This document shows positions 8,877-15,676 of a DNA stretch of 17,847 nucleotides, one piece after another; within the stretch, counting starts at the first letter, position 1; each line of letters opens with the position of its first letter. The stretch is from Trebonia sp. (GTDB lineage Bacteria > Actinomycetota > Actinomycetes > Streptosporangiales > Streptosporangiaceae). Position numbers and translations under genes: made by a program. Where the stretch lies: assembly GCA_030038035.1 (NCBI GenBank), contig JASHPP010000227.1:1-17847 (forward strand), read 5' to 3'. Under the pieces are notes generated by a model. It saw only the letters and a list, made by a program, of their open reading frames with translations. It was not told where the DNA came from and did no database searches.

Positions 8877-10955
8877 CTACAGCAGGCTGGGACGCTGCCA
8901 GGGCTCCCCGAGCACGTGCTCGCCGAGGAACGCGAAGACGGTCTCGTACCAGACGGTGGCGTTGCCCGGCGTGAGGATCCAGTGGTTCTCGTCGGGGAAA
9001 TAGAGGAACTTGGCCGGCACCTGGTGCCTGATCAGGTCCCACCACAGGCGGAACGCCTCGGACACGGGCACCCGGAAGTCCCGGTTGCCGTGGATGACGA
9101 GCATCGGGGTCGTTACCTTCGCCACGTGCAGGTGGGGCGAGTTCTCCTCGTACATGCGCGGCGCGGTCAGCGGGTCGCCGAACTGCGGGTGGAACAGGTG
9201 CGGCACGTCCGTCGTGCCGAACATCTGGTCAAGCGCCCACAGCCCCGCGTGGCTGACGATCGCCCTGAACCGGTCCGTGTGGCCCGCGATCCAGTTCGCC
9301 ATGTAGCCGCCGTAGGAGCCGCCCATCATGGCGGTCCGTGACCCGTCGATGTCCTCGCGCCCGGCGGCGGCGTCGGTCGCGGCCATCACGTCGCGGAACG
9401 GGCGCTCGCCCCACTGGTGGTAGCCGCGCCTGATGAAGCCGTTGCCGTACCCGGTGGACAGGGCCGGGTCCGGCAGCAGCACCGCATATCCCTTCGCGGC
9501 CATCAGCCACGGGTTCCACCGCCATGACCAGGAATTCCAGCTCATCATCGGGCCGCCGTGCACCCAGAGCAGCAGCGGCGCCCTGGCCCGCGGGGACGCC
9601 GATTCCGGCAGCACAAGCCAGCCGCGCACCGGGTGGCCGTCGTCGGCGGTCGCGGTTATCTCGGTGAGACGGCCCGGCAGCCCGAGCTGTGCGCCGGGGC
9701 ACGGCAGCGGCACCACCTGGCCGGTGGCCAGGTCGATCCGGACGGGCGCCGGCGGCGCGTCCACCGCCGCGCGCAGCGCGTACAAGGCGGCGCCGTCCGG
9801 CGACGGGCTCACGTCGCTGTAGTAGCCATGGTCGGCGGTGACGCGGGTGACCTCGCTCGTCGCCAGGTCCACCCGGAACACCGGGTGCCTGCCGGCGTCG
9901 TCGGCGGTGAAGAACACCGCGCGGCCCGACGGATCCCACACCGGGTCGCGCGGCCAGCGGTCCAGGTGCGGGACCAGGTCGCGTGCCGGTTCCGGCCCGG
10001 TGCCGGGCGCGCCGGCGCCCGGCTCGCCGGCCGGCACGAGCACAAGCGTGAAGTCGTGCGGCTCGGACGGGGTCGGGTGCGTCCCGCGCACGCACACCAG
10101 GTGACGTCCGTCCGGCGCGAAGGCGGGGTCTTCGAAATCCAGGTCAGGGTCGGTGAGCAGCGCCGTCTGCCTGCCCGAGGCGAGATCGACAAGCACCAGC
10201 TCCTTGTGGGTCTGCACGCCGTCCCGCCACCGCCACCACGTGGTCGCGGCCACCGTGCCGTCCGGGCTCAGCGCGAACGAGGGCTCGAACAGAGCGCGGC
10301 CCGCTTCCGGGGTCAGGTCGCGCGCCGCGTACGCGCCGCCCTCGTCGTCCCCCGCGCCGTCGGCGGCCGCCGCGAGGGCGAACATCCGCAGGTCGGTCGG
10401 CCCCAGGTCGTGATCCCAGTAGCGCGCGGGAACCGTCTCGTGCAAGATCGCGGTGACGCCCGCGTCCTTGCGCTCCTTGCGCAGTCGCTCGTCGTCCGGC
10501 AGCACCGGCGACACGGCGACGACGCGGCGGCGGCCGGCCGCGGTCTCGACCTCGGTGACGCCGCCGGCCGGCGACCAGATGACCCGCGCCTCGCCGCCAC
10601 CCGGCGGCAGCAGCCACAGCGCCGCGACGGCGTCGCCGTTCTCGGCTTTCGCGTCAGGGTCGGGCCGCTTCGAGGTGAAAAGCAGCGACCCGTCGGGCAG
10701 GAAGCGCGGGCCGCCCTCGCCATCCGCGGACCTGGTCAGGCGGCGCGGCTGGCCGCCGCGGGCGTCGATCCGCCAGATGCTCGTCACGTACTTCTTCCGG
10801 TCGGCGCTCAGCGTCTGCACGCTCGCGGCCAGCCAGCTTCCGCCCGGCGCCAGCCGAAGCGCGGTGACCCGCGGTATGGCCATGTAGTCGCTGAGGTCAT
10901 GGAAGGCGGTCGCCGCATCGCGCGCGGCCGGCGCGTCCGCCGTGTCGTTTGTCAT
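8877..10955 (-). CDS. S9-family (prolyl oligopeptidase / acylaminoacyl-peptidase type) serine peptidase
   Basis: A 692-residue two-domain alpha/beta-hydrolase peptidase. The first ~430 residues form an irregular beta-propeller with repeated blade motifs such as [40 protein letters not shown] and [11 protein letters not shown]. The C-terminal ~250 residues hold the hydrolase, with HGGP (466-469) for the oxyanion region, nucleophile Ser547 in GGSYGG, Asp626 in HGNRDFRVP and His658 in DENHW. There is no signal peptide or membrane segment, so it should act in the cytoplasm on short or acylated peptides; the actual substrate cannot be read from the sequence. ATG 10955 is 13 nt after the cysN stop, and menG follows after 17 nt. 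Why a peptidase sits between sulfate activation and menaquinone genes is unclear. Confidence 0.92.
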   Translation of the reverse strand: MTNDTADAPAARDAATAFHDLSDYMAIPRVTALRLAPGGSWLAASVQTLSADRKKYVTSIWRIDARGGQPRRLTRSADGEGGPRFLPDGSLLFTSKRPDPDAKAENGDAVAALWLLPPGGGEARVIWSPAGGVTEVETAAGRRRVVAVSPVLPDDERLRKERKDAGVTAILHETVPARYWDHDLGPTDLRMFALAAAADGAGDDEGGAYAARDLTPEAGRALFEPSFALSPDGTVAATTWWRWRDGVQTHKELVLVDLASGRQTALLTDPDLDFEDPAFAPDGRHLVCVRGTHPTPSEPHDFTLVLVPAGEPGAGAPGTGPEPARDLVPHLDRWPRDPVWDPSGRAVFFTADDAGRHPVFRVDLATSEVTRVTADHGYYSDVSPSPDGAALYALRAAVDAPPAPVRIDLATGQVVPLPCPGAQLGLPGRLTEITATADDGHPVRGWLVLPESASPRARAPLLLWVHGGPMMSWNSWSWRWNPWLMAAKGYAVLLPDPALSTGYGNGFIRRGYHQWGERPFRDVMAATDAAAGREDIDGSRTAMMGGSYGGYMANWIAGHTDRFRAIVSHAGLWALDQMFGTTDVPHLFHPQFGDPLTAPRMYEENSPHLHVAKVTTPMLVIHGNRDFRVPVSEAFRLWWDLIRHQVPAKFLYFPDENHWILTPGNATVWYETVFAFLGEHVLGEPWQRPSLL

Positions 10956-10968
10956 CCCCCGCGCCGCC

Positions 10969-12231
10969 TCAGTGCGCCTCGGTGATCATGACCGTGCCCA
11001 CCGTCGTGTTGGTCGCCTCGTCGATCAAGATCATGCCGCCGGTCAGCCGGTTGCGCGCGTAGGGGTCGGCGAACACGGGCTGCGTCAGCCGCATGCGGAC
11101 GCGGCCTACCTCGTTCAGTCCCAGCGAAGTGGCGGCCTCGTCCCTGTGCAGGGTGTTGACGTCGATCCGGTAGTGCAGGTCGGTGACGATCCCCTTGACG
11201 GTGCGCGTCGTGTGCTTGACGATCAGCCGGGTACGCGGGCCAAGCGGCCGGTCGGCGGTCATCCAGCACACCATGCCCTCAAGGTCCTGGGCGGTGGCGG
11301 GCCGGTTGTTCGGGCGGCAGATCAGGTCGCCACGGGATATGTCCACGTCGTCGTCGAGCAGCAGCGTCACCGACATGGGCGGGAAGGCCTCGGCGACGGA
11401 TTCGCCGGCCGCCTCGATGGCCCGGATCGTGGTCGTGAATCCGGAAGGCAGGTGCAGCACCTCGTCGCCGGGCTTGAGCACGCCGCCCGCCACCTGGCCG
11501 GCGTAGCCGCGGTAGTCGTGCAGTTCCGGGTCGCTTGACGCGTGCGGGCGGATCACGTACTGCACAGGGAACCGCACATCGATCAGGTTGCGGTCGGAAG
11601 CGATGTGCAGGTGCTCCAGGTGATGCAGCAGCGACGGCCCGTCGTACCAGGGCGTGCTCGCCGACCGCTCGACCACGTTGTCGCCGTGCAGCGCGGAGAT
11701 CGGGATGAACGTCAGGTCCTGGATCTCCAGCTTGGCGGCGAACGCGGTGAAGTCGGCGCAGATCTGCTCGAACACCCGCTGGTCGTACCCGACCAGGTCC
11801 ATCTTGTTGACCGCCAGCACCAGGTGCGGCACGCGCAGCAGCGTGGTGAGGAAGGCGTGCCGCCTGGACTGCTCGGTGAGCCCGTTCCGCGCGTCCACCA
11901 GGATGACGGCCAGGTCGGCGGTGGAGGCGCCGGTGACCATGTTCCGCGTGTACTGGATGTGCCCCGGGGTGTCGGCGATGATGAACTTCCGCCGCGGCGT
12001 CGCGAAATACCGGTACGCCACGTCGATCGTGATGCCCTGCTCCCGCTCGGCGCGCAGCCCGTCGGTCAGCAGTGCCAGGTTCGTGCCCTCCTCGCCGCGG
12101 TCCCGCGACGTGCGCTCGACCGCCGCAAGCTGGTCTTCGAAGATCGCCTTTGAGTCGAACAGCAGCCGTCCGATCAGCGTGGACTTGCCGTCGTCCACCG
12201 AGCCGGCGGTGGCGAACCGCAGGATGTCCAT
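10969..12231 (-). CDS. cysN: Sulfate adenylyltransferase GTPase subunit (subunit 1)
   Basis: CysN couples GTP hydrolysis to the formation of adenosine 5'-phosphosulfate (APS) from ATP and sulfate by CysD. The 420-residue protein is an EF-Tu-like GTPase: G1 GSVDDGKS (10-17), G3 DTPGH (87-91), G4 NKMD (142-145), G5 near ISALHGDNV, then two beta-barrel domains. It ends without the APS-kinase (CysC) domain that is fused in mycobacterial CysNC, so APS kinase, if present, is encoded elsewhere. It starts 2 nt after the cysD stop, so translation is almost certainly coupled. Confidence 0.97.
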   Translation of the reverse strand: MDILRFATAGSVDDGKSTLIGRLLFDSKAIFEDQLAAVERTSRDRGEEGTNLALLTDGLRAEREQGITIDVAYRYFATPRRKFIIADTPGHIQYTRNMVTGASTADLAVILVDARNGLTEQSRRHAFLTTLLRVPHLVLAVNKMDLVGYDQRVFEQICADFTAFAAKLEIQDLTFIPISALHGDNVVERSASTPWYDGPSLLHHLEHLHIASDRNLIDVRFPVQYVIRPHASSDPELHDYRGYAGQVAGGVLKPGDEVLHLPSGFTTTIRAIEAAGESVAEAFPPMSVTLLLDDDVDISRGDLICRPNNRPATAQDLEGMVCWMTADRPLGPRTRLIVKHTTRTVKGIVTDLHYRIDVNTLHRDEAATSLGLNEVGRVRMRLTQPVFADPYARNRLTGGMILIDEATNTTVGTVMITEAH

Positions 12232-12233
12232 GT

Positions 12234-13145
12234 CTAGAAGTAGCCCTCTCGCTTGCGGTCCTCCATCGCGGCCTCGCTGGTCCTGTCGTCGGCGCGCGTC
12301 TGCCCCCGCTCGGTGATCCTGGTGGCGGCGACCTCGGCGATCACCTGGGCGACCGTGCTCGCGGTCGACTCGACCGCTCCGGTGCAGGTCATGTCGCCCA
12401 CGGTCCGGTACCGCACGGTGGCGGCGAACAAGGGCTCGTCGTCACCGCGCGGCACGAATGGGTTGTCCGCCAGCAGGATGCCGTCCCGCTCGAAGACCTG
12501 CCGCTCGTGCGCGTAGTAGATGGACGGTATCCCCAGCTCCTCGCGCTCGATGTACGCCCAGACGTCCAGCTCGGTCCAGTTGGACAGCGGGAATACCCGG
12601 ATGTGCTCGCCGCGCCTTATCCGCGTGTTGTACAGGTTCCAAAGCTCGGGCCGCTGGTTCTTCGGGTCCCACTGCCCGAACTCGTCGCGGAAGCTGAACA
12701 CGCGCTCCTTGGCCCGGGCCTTCTCCTCGTCCCGCCGCGCCCCGCCGAACAGCGCGTCGAAACGATGCTGCTCGATGGCGTCGAGCAAGGTCACCGTCTG
12801 CAGCCTGTTCCTGCTCGCCCACCGCCCGGTCTCCTCGATCACGCGCCCGGAATCGATCGAGTCCTGCACCGACGCCACCACCAGCCGCACGCCCAGCTCG
12901 GCGACGCGCCGGTCCCTGAAGTCGAGCACCTCGGCGAAGTTGTGCCCGGTGTCCACGTGCATGACGGGGAACGGGATGTTCGCCGGCCGGAACGCCTTCT
13001 CCGCCAGCGCGAGCATCACGATGGAGTCCTTGCCGCCTGAGAACAGCAGCGCGGGCCGCTCGAACTCGGCGGCGACCTCGCGAATGATGTGGACCGACTC
13101 GGCTTCCAGCACGTCTAGCTGGGACAACAGGTAATCAGATAGCAT
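12234..13145 (-). CDS. cysD: Sulfate adenylyltransferase catalytic subunit (subunit 2)
   Basis: CysD is the PP-loop ATP sulfurylase that adenylates sulfate to APS, the entry step of sulfate assimilation. The 303-residue protein carries the PP-loop SGGKDS at 36-41, [16 protein letters not shown] shortly after, [16 protein letters not shown] in the middle, and the expected C-terminus [11 protein letters not shown] 13145 was chosen because [20 protein letters not shown] is the normal N-terminus. The gene overlaps the 3' end of cysQ by 11 bp in another frame, and cysN follows after 2 nt. The order cysQ-cysD-cysN makes a compact sulfate-activation block. Confidence 0.97.
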   Translation of the reverse strand: MLSDYLLSQLDVLEAESVHIIREVAAEFERPALLFSGGKDSIVMLALAEKAFRPANIPFPVMHVDTGHNFAEVLDFRDRRVAELGVRLVVASVQDSIDSGRVIEETGRWASRNRLQTVTLLDAIEQHRFDALFGGARRDEEKARAKERVFSFRDEFGQWDPKNQRPELWNLYNTRIRRGEHIRVFPLSNWTELDVWAYIEREELGIPSIYYAHERQVFERDGILLADNPFVPRGDDEPLFAATVRYRTVGDMTCTGAVESTASTVAQVIAEVAATRITERGQTRADDRTSEAAMEDRKREGYF

Positions 13146-13956
13146 GCGTCGCTTCCCGGATCGCGGCCAGTAGCAGACCCGCGATGGCGGGCCGGCAAAC
13201 TAGGATATCCGGGATCAGCGGGTCTTCCCCGTTGTACGCCAGGGCAGCGCCGTCGATCCTTGACGCGTGGTACCCGGCCGCTACCGCGACCGCGGCCGGG
13301 GCGGCGGTGTCCCACTGGTAGAACCCGCCCGCGTGCACGTACGCGTCGGTCTGCCCGCTCAGCACCGTGGCGACCTTGGCCCCGACCGAGCCGCAGGGCA
13401 CGAGCTCGGCCCCGAGCAACTCCGCTACCCGCTGCACGAGCCGCGGCGCCCGGCTCCGGCTCACCACGATGCGGAGTTTCTCCCCCGGGGGGACGACCCC
13501 CCCGGTGACCCCCCCGTCTGGGGGGACCAGTCCCCCCAGGCCCCCCCTGCCGGTCGACAGGACCCGGCCCTGGGCGGGAAGGGCCACCGCGCCGGCGGTC
13601 AGCGTGCCCGCGCCGTCCGTGTCTTCCCCTTCCCCTGCGGCAGCCCGTTCCCACAGCGCCACGTGCACAGCCCAGTCGGCCCTGCCTTCCTCGCCGAACT
13701 CCCTGGTCCCGTCCAGCGGATCGACGATCCACACCCGGTCCGCGGCCAGCCGCGCCTTGTCGTCGATGCCCTCCTCGGACAGCAGCGCGTCGGCAGGGCG
13801 GCGCGCCGCCAGCCGCGCGGCGAGGAACTCGTGCGAGAGCCTGTCCCCCGCCGCCCGCAGCACGTCCGGGTCGCCACCGCGAGCCCGCAGCGCGAGCAGC
13901 AACCGCCCGGCCTCGTCCGCGAGGTCCCGCGCGAGCACATGGTCATCGGCTGTCAT
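13135..13956 (-). CDS. cysQ: CysQ: 3'(2'),5'-bisphosphate nucleotidase, read from the internal start inside the Pth-CysQ frame
   Basis: CysQ is a Mg-dependent, Li-sensitive phosphatase of the inositol-monophosphatase superfamily. It hydrolyses adenosine 3',5'-bisphosphate (PAP) and so relieves product inhibition in sulfate assimilation. From ATG 13956 the protein has 273 residues. Metal ligands are in LLSEEG (residues 59-64), [10 protein letters not shown] (78-87, with D79 and D82) and WDTAAP (215-220). Overall it closely follows the mycobacterial CysQ pattern. The start is supported by a strong GGAGAG ribosome-binding site 6 nt upstream; ATG 13971 is an alternative. The loop at about residues 136-159 is a Gly/Pro-rich stretch encoded by G/C homopolymers. 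Its stop overlaps cysD by 11 bp, fitting a shared sulfate-assimilation role. Confidence 0.85.
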   Translation of the reverse strand: MTADDHVLARDLADEAGRLLLALRARGGDPDVLRAAGDRLSHEFLAARLAARRPADALLSEEGIDDKARLAADRVWIVDPLDGTREFGEEGRADWAVHVALWERAAAGEGEDTDGAGTLTAGAVALPAQGRVLSTGRGGLGGLVPPDGGVTGGVVPPGEKLRIVVSRSRAPRLVQRVAELLGAELVPCGSVGAKVATVLSGQTDAYVHAGGFYQWDTAAPAAVAVAAGYHASRIDGAALAYNGEDPLIPDILVCRPAIAGLLLAAIREATHAI

Positions 13957-14556
13957 CACGTTCTCTCCCATTAACTCGGCGGGGTCTGCGTGGAAGGTGT
14001 TCTGGGCCTCAGCCAGGCCCTTGCTGATCAGGGCCTCCGCCGCGTCGGCGCAGCGATCGAGCGCGAACGGAAGCTCCGCGCGTTCGGCCGGGGTGAAGTC
14101 GCGCAGCACGAACGCGGCCGGGTCCATCCGGCCGGGCGGGCGCCCGATGCCGAAGCGCACCCGGTAATAGTCGCGGGTGCCGAGCGACGCCGTGACCGAC
14201 CGCAGGCCGTTGTGGCCGTTGTCGCCGCCGCCGAGCTTGAGCCGCACGGAGCCGAACGGAATGTCCAGCTCGTCGTGCAGCACGACAACCCGCTGCGCCG
14301 CAACCTTGTAGAAGGCGGCAAGCGCGGCGACGGGCCCGCCCGACAGGTTCATGTACGCCTGCGGCCTGGCGAGGGTCACCGGCTGCCCGGCGAGCCGGCC
14401 CTCCGCGATGTCGTTGCGGGTGCGGTGCGCCTTGAAGCGCGCGCCTATCCGCTCGGCGAGCAAGGCGAGGACCATGTGCCCGGCGTTGTGCCTGGTGCCC
14501 GCGTACGCCGGTCCCGGGTTCCCGAGGCCGACGATGATCCAGCGTTCGTCTGCCAT
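13135..14556 (-). CDS. pth: Pth-CysQ fused frame: peptidyl-tRNA hydrolase joined to a PAP phosphatase-type domain
   Basis: One uninterrupted 473-codon frame covers two normally separate enzymes. Residues 1-190 are a complete peptidyl-tRNA hydrolase, which frees peptides from tRNA: GLGNPG with N13, H23 in TRHNAG, N70 in AYMNLSG, D95 in LHDELD and N116 in GHNGLRS, corresponding to the E. coli catalytic and binding residues. It ends with the usual [11 protein letters not shown]. From M201 the frame is a CysQ-type phosphatase ([19 protein letters not shown]). The junction has no linker and holds a TAATG one base out of frame, at 13973-13969. A single extra C in the CCCC run 13981-13984 would explain the fusion; without it Pth would end at TAA 13973-13971. 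It is either a young true fusion or a sequence error. ATG 14556 is 21 nt after rplY. Confidence 0.9.
   Translation of the reverse strand: MADERWIIVGLGNPGPAYAGTRHNAGHMVLALLAERIGARFKAHRTRNDIAEGRLAGQPVTLARPQAYMNLSGGPVAALAAFYKVAAQRVVVLHDELDIPFGSVRLKLGGGDNGHNGLRSVTASLGTRDYYRVRFGIGRPPGRMDPAAFVLRDFTPAERAELPFALDRCADAAEALISKGLAEAQNTFHADPAELMGENVMTADDHVLARDLADEAGRLLLALRARGGDPDVLRAAGDRLSHEFLAARLAARRPADALLSEEGIDDKARLAADRVWIVDPLDGTREFGEEGRADWAVHVALWERAAAGEGEDTDGAGTLTAGAVALPAQGRVLSTGRGGLGGLVPPDGGVTGGVVPPGEKLRIVVSRSRAPRLVQRVAELLGAELVPCGSVGAKVATVLSGQTDAYVHAGGFYQWDTAAPAAVAVAAGYHASRIDGAALAYNGEDPLIPDILVCRPAIAGLLLAAIREATHAI
13482..13547. repeat. Cluster of G/C homopolymers forming two hairpins inside cysQ
   Basis: Seven runs of five to seven identical G or C bases fall within 66 bp (13482-13486, 13487-13492, 13497-13503, 13509-13515, 13520-13525, 13532-13537, 13541-13547). 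They make two inverted repeats. One is CTGGGGGGAC / GTCCCCCCAG at 13518-13539, with 10-bp perfect arms and a 2-nt loop. The other is CCGGGGGG / CCCCCCGG around 13485-13505, with a short asymmetric loop. In frame the cluster encodes a Gly/Pro/Val-rich stretch in a variable CysQ surface loop, so it is tolerated by the protein. The similar core of both hairpins suggests duplication of one small element. Confidence 0.75.
13963..13968 (-). promoter_or_regulatory. Internal ribosome-binding site for cysQ
   Basis: GGAGAG on the minus strand lies 6 nt before ATG 13956 (spacer AACGTG). It sits inside the open Pth-CysQ frame. Such a good site inside a true fusion would have no obvious purpose, so it argues that CysQ is, or until recently was, translated on its own. 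Confidence 0.7.
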
Positions 14557-14577
14557 GGCGCCCCGCTGGTTCGCGGG

Positions 14578-15231
14578 CTACTCTCCCCCGGCGGCCTCGG
14601 CCTCGGCCTCGGCGGCCGGCGCCTCCGGCGCCTCGGGCGCCTCCGCGGCCTCCGGCACGGCCTCGCCGAGCTCGGCCTCGATCTGCTCCGCGGTCGGGGC
14701 GGCGAGCACGTGCAGGACCAGCACCTCGGGGTCGACCTGCAGCGTCGTCCCCTGCGGCAGCGCCAGGTCCCTGGCGTGCACCGCGGTGCCGACCTCCATG
14801 CCCTGGACGTCCACCTCGATGGCGTCCGGGATGTTCGTGGCCTCGGTCTCGACCGCGATCTGCACCAGCTGCTGGTCGAGCAGGCCGCCTGCGAACACCT
14901 CGCCGCTCACCCGGACCGGAATGTCGACGGTGACCTTCTCACCGCGGCGGACCTCGATCAGGTCGACGTGCTCGATCAAGCCCTTGATCGGGTCCCGCTG
15001 TACCGCCTTGGGCAGGGCCAGGCCCGGGCGGCCGGACAGGCCCTCGATCCGGAGCAGGGCGTTCGGGGTCTTCAGCGCGAGCATCAGCTCGTGCTGAGGC
15101 AGCGACAGGTGCTGGGCCGGGGCCCCGTGCCCGTACATGACAGCGGGCACGCGACCCGCCCGGCGGGTGCGGCGGGCTGCCCCCTTGCCGAACTCGGTGC
15201 GCGGCTCGGCTTTGATACGGACCTCAGGCAC
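14578..15231 (-). CDS. rplY: 50S ribosomal protein L25, general-stress (Ctc/TL5) form
   Basis: L25 binds 5S rRNA in the large ribosomal subunit. This 217-residue protein is the long Ctc/TL5 form. The L25 domain occupies about 1-92, with RTEFGKGAARRTRRAGRVPA (11-30) and KAVQRDPIKGLIEHVDL (75-91), followed by the beta-rich C-terminal domain (about 95-180). Residues 190-217 are an acidic Ala/Glu/Pro tail (EAPEAPEAP, AEAEAEA) coded by short GC-rich repeats. The start is GTG 15231, preceded by GAGGAG about 10 nt upstream. pth follows after 21 nt, a pairing common in bacteria. Confidence 0.96.
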   Translation of the reverse strand: MPEVRIKAEPRTEFGKGAARRTRRAGRVPAVMYGHGAPAQHLSLPQHELMLALKTPNALLRIEGLSGRPGLALPKAVQRDPIKGLIEHVDLIEVRRGEKVTVDIPVRVSGEVFAGGLLDQQLVQIAVETEATNIPDAIEVDVQGMEVGTAVHARDLALPQGTTLQVDPEVLVLHVLAAPTAEQIEAELGEAVPEAAEAPEAPEAPAAEAEAEAAGGE

Positions 15232-15292
15232 GGTCAGTCACTCCTCATGCGGATACGTGCGATGCGCCAACGCAGTCTAGCCCACAAACAGC
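15232..15292 (-). promoter_or_regulatory. Probable rplY operon promoter and leader
   Basis: Between the hairpin and the rplY start the minus strand shows TAGACT (15274-15279), a good fit to the actinobacterial TANNNT -10 box, about 43 bp before GTG 15231, and then the GAGGAG ribosome-binding site. No recognisable -35 lies at the right distance, since that stretch falls in or next to the hairpin. The position after a terminator-like hairpin supports a new transcription start here. Confidence 0.4.
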
Positions 15293-15330
15293 GTGCGTGC
15301 GGATGCGAGCGTTTCCGCATCCGCACGCAC
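15293..15330 (-). terminator. Perfect 15-bp stem hairpin, probable terminator of the small-peptide gene
   Basis: GTGCGTGCGGATGCG (15293-15307) and CGCATCCGCACGCAC (15316-15330) are exact reverse complements around an 8-nt loop. On the minus strand the hairpin lies 33 nt after the stop of the 44-residue peptide gene and is followed by GCTGTTTGTGGG, which is only modestly T-rich. That fits a GC-rich actinobacterial terminator separating this gene from rplY. Confidence 0.7.
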
Positions 15331-15362
15331 GGCCGCGAGTCCGCCGGACCTGCTACCGGACG

Positions 15363-15497
15363 TCAGGACTCGTCTTCCGGTACCGCGGTCTCTGGCTCGT
15401 CCTCGTCGAGCTCGTCGTCCTCCGGCACCGCGGTCTCCGGCACCGCCGTCTCCGGCACCGCGGTCTCCGGCACCGCCGTCCCTGGGTCGTCGCTCAT
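15363..15497 (-). CDS. Small acidic TAVPE-repeat peptide, AfsS-like in position and style
   Basis: A 44-residue peptide starting at ATG 15497 with GGGA-type purines (AAGGGACGGGAA) just upstream. It opens MSDDPG, continues with four perfect TAVPE repeats, then an acidic block DDELDEDEPE, a fifth TAVPE and DES at the end. It has no Cys, Lys, Arg or hydrophobic segment, so it is probably disordered and cytosolic. It lies directly after an AfsR-type regulator and behind a promoter with SARP-like direct repeats, followed by its own hairpin. This is the layout of Streptomyces afsS, a short protein with internal repeats that AfsR switches on. I do not claim sequence homology to AfsS; the repeat unit is different as far as I can tell. 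The biochemical function is unknown. Confidence 0.7.
   Translation of the reverse strand: MSDDPGTAVPETAVPETAVPETAVPEDDELDEDEPETAVPEDES
15424..15483. repeat. Four 15-bp tandem repeats (two 30-bp units) encoding TAVPE
   Basis: On the plus strand GGCACCGCGGTCTCC and GGCACCGCCGTCTCC alternate over four copies, the last ending CCCT. The alternation (Thr codons ACG and ACC on the coding strand) shows that a 30-bp unit was duplicated. A diverged fifth copy, GGTACCGCGGTCTCT, is at 15379-15393. Near-identity at the DNA level points to recent expansion. Confidence 0.9.
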
Positions 15498-15676
15498 TTC
15501 CCGTCCCTTCTGGTCTCCCCGCACCCGGAAACGAAAACCAAATACCCCGCCGTTCCGGCCGCTAGGGGTTGATTGGCTTGACGCATGCATTCGGAATTGT
15601 AGCCACGGGTTCGCGCGGAGTTCGCGCGATCCGGGCAGGTGCCAGGAATGTCCGTGTTTAGGCAGGGCCTGGCCGC
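15498..15676 (-). promoter_or_regulatory. Intergenic region and promoter of the TAVPE-peptide gene
   Basis: This 179-bp gap is less GC-rich than the genes around it. In transcription order it holds paired direct repeats (15609-15628), a TACAAT -10 box (15596-15601) that differs from TATAAT at one base, and about 90 nt of untranslated leader with a T-rich stretch (TATTTGGTTTTCG) before the ribosome-binding site. The region immediately after the regulator stop has no strong terminator hairpin, so some read-through from the regulator gene is possible. Confidence 0.6.
15609..15628 (-). promoter_or_regulatory. SARP-type operator: two 9-bp direct repeats with 11-bp period
   Basis: On the minus strand CGCGCGAAC occurs twice (15628-15620 and 15617-15609), exactly 11 bp apart. 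The second copy ends 7 bp before the TACAAT -10 box. Streptomyces antibiotic regulatory proteins (AfsR, ActII-ORF4, DnrI) bind heptamer direct repeats with an 11-bp period placed about 8 bp before the -10. No TTGACA-like -35 is present, as expected for a promoter that needs such an activator. Confidence 0.6.

Noticed and set aside
9558..10985. A 475-codon plus-strand open frame opposite the S9 peptidase
   Set aside because: The minus-strand frame has the complete catalytic triad and propeller motifs, while the plus frame is low-complexity Arg/Ala/Gly/Val.
15424..15483. CRISPR-like array
   Set aside because: The 15-bp units are directly adjacent without spacers and keep a coding frame; this is a coding tandem repeat.
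15363..15497. The TAVPE peptide as a RiPP (graspetide-like) precursor, because Thr and Glu alternate
   Set aside because: No ATP-grasp ligase, protease or exporter is in the window, and there is no leader/core division. The AfsS-like setting explains it better, though genes outside the window are unseen.
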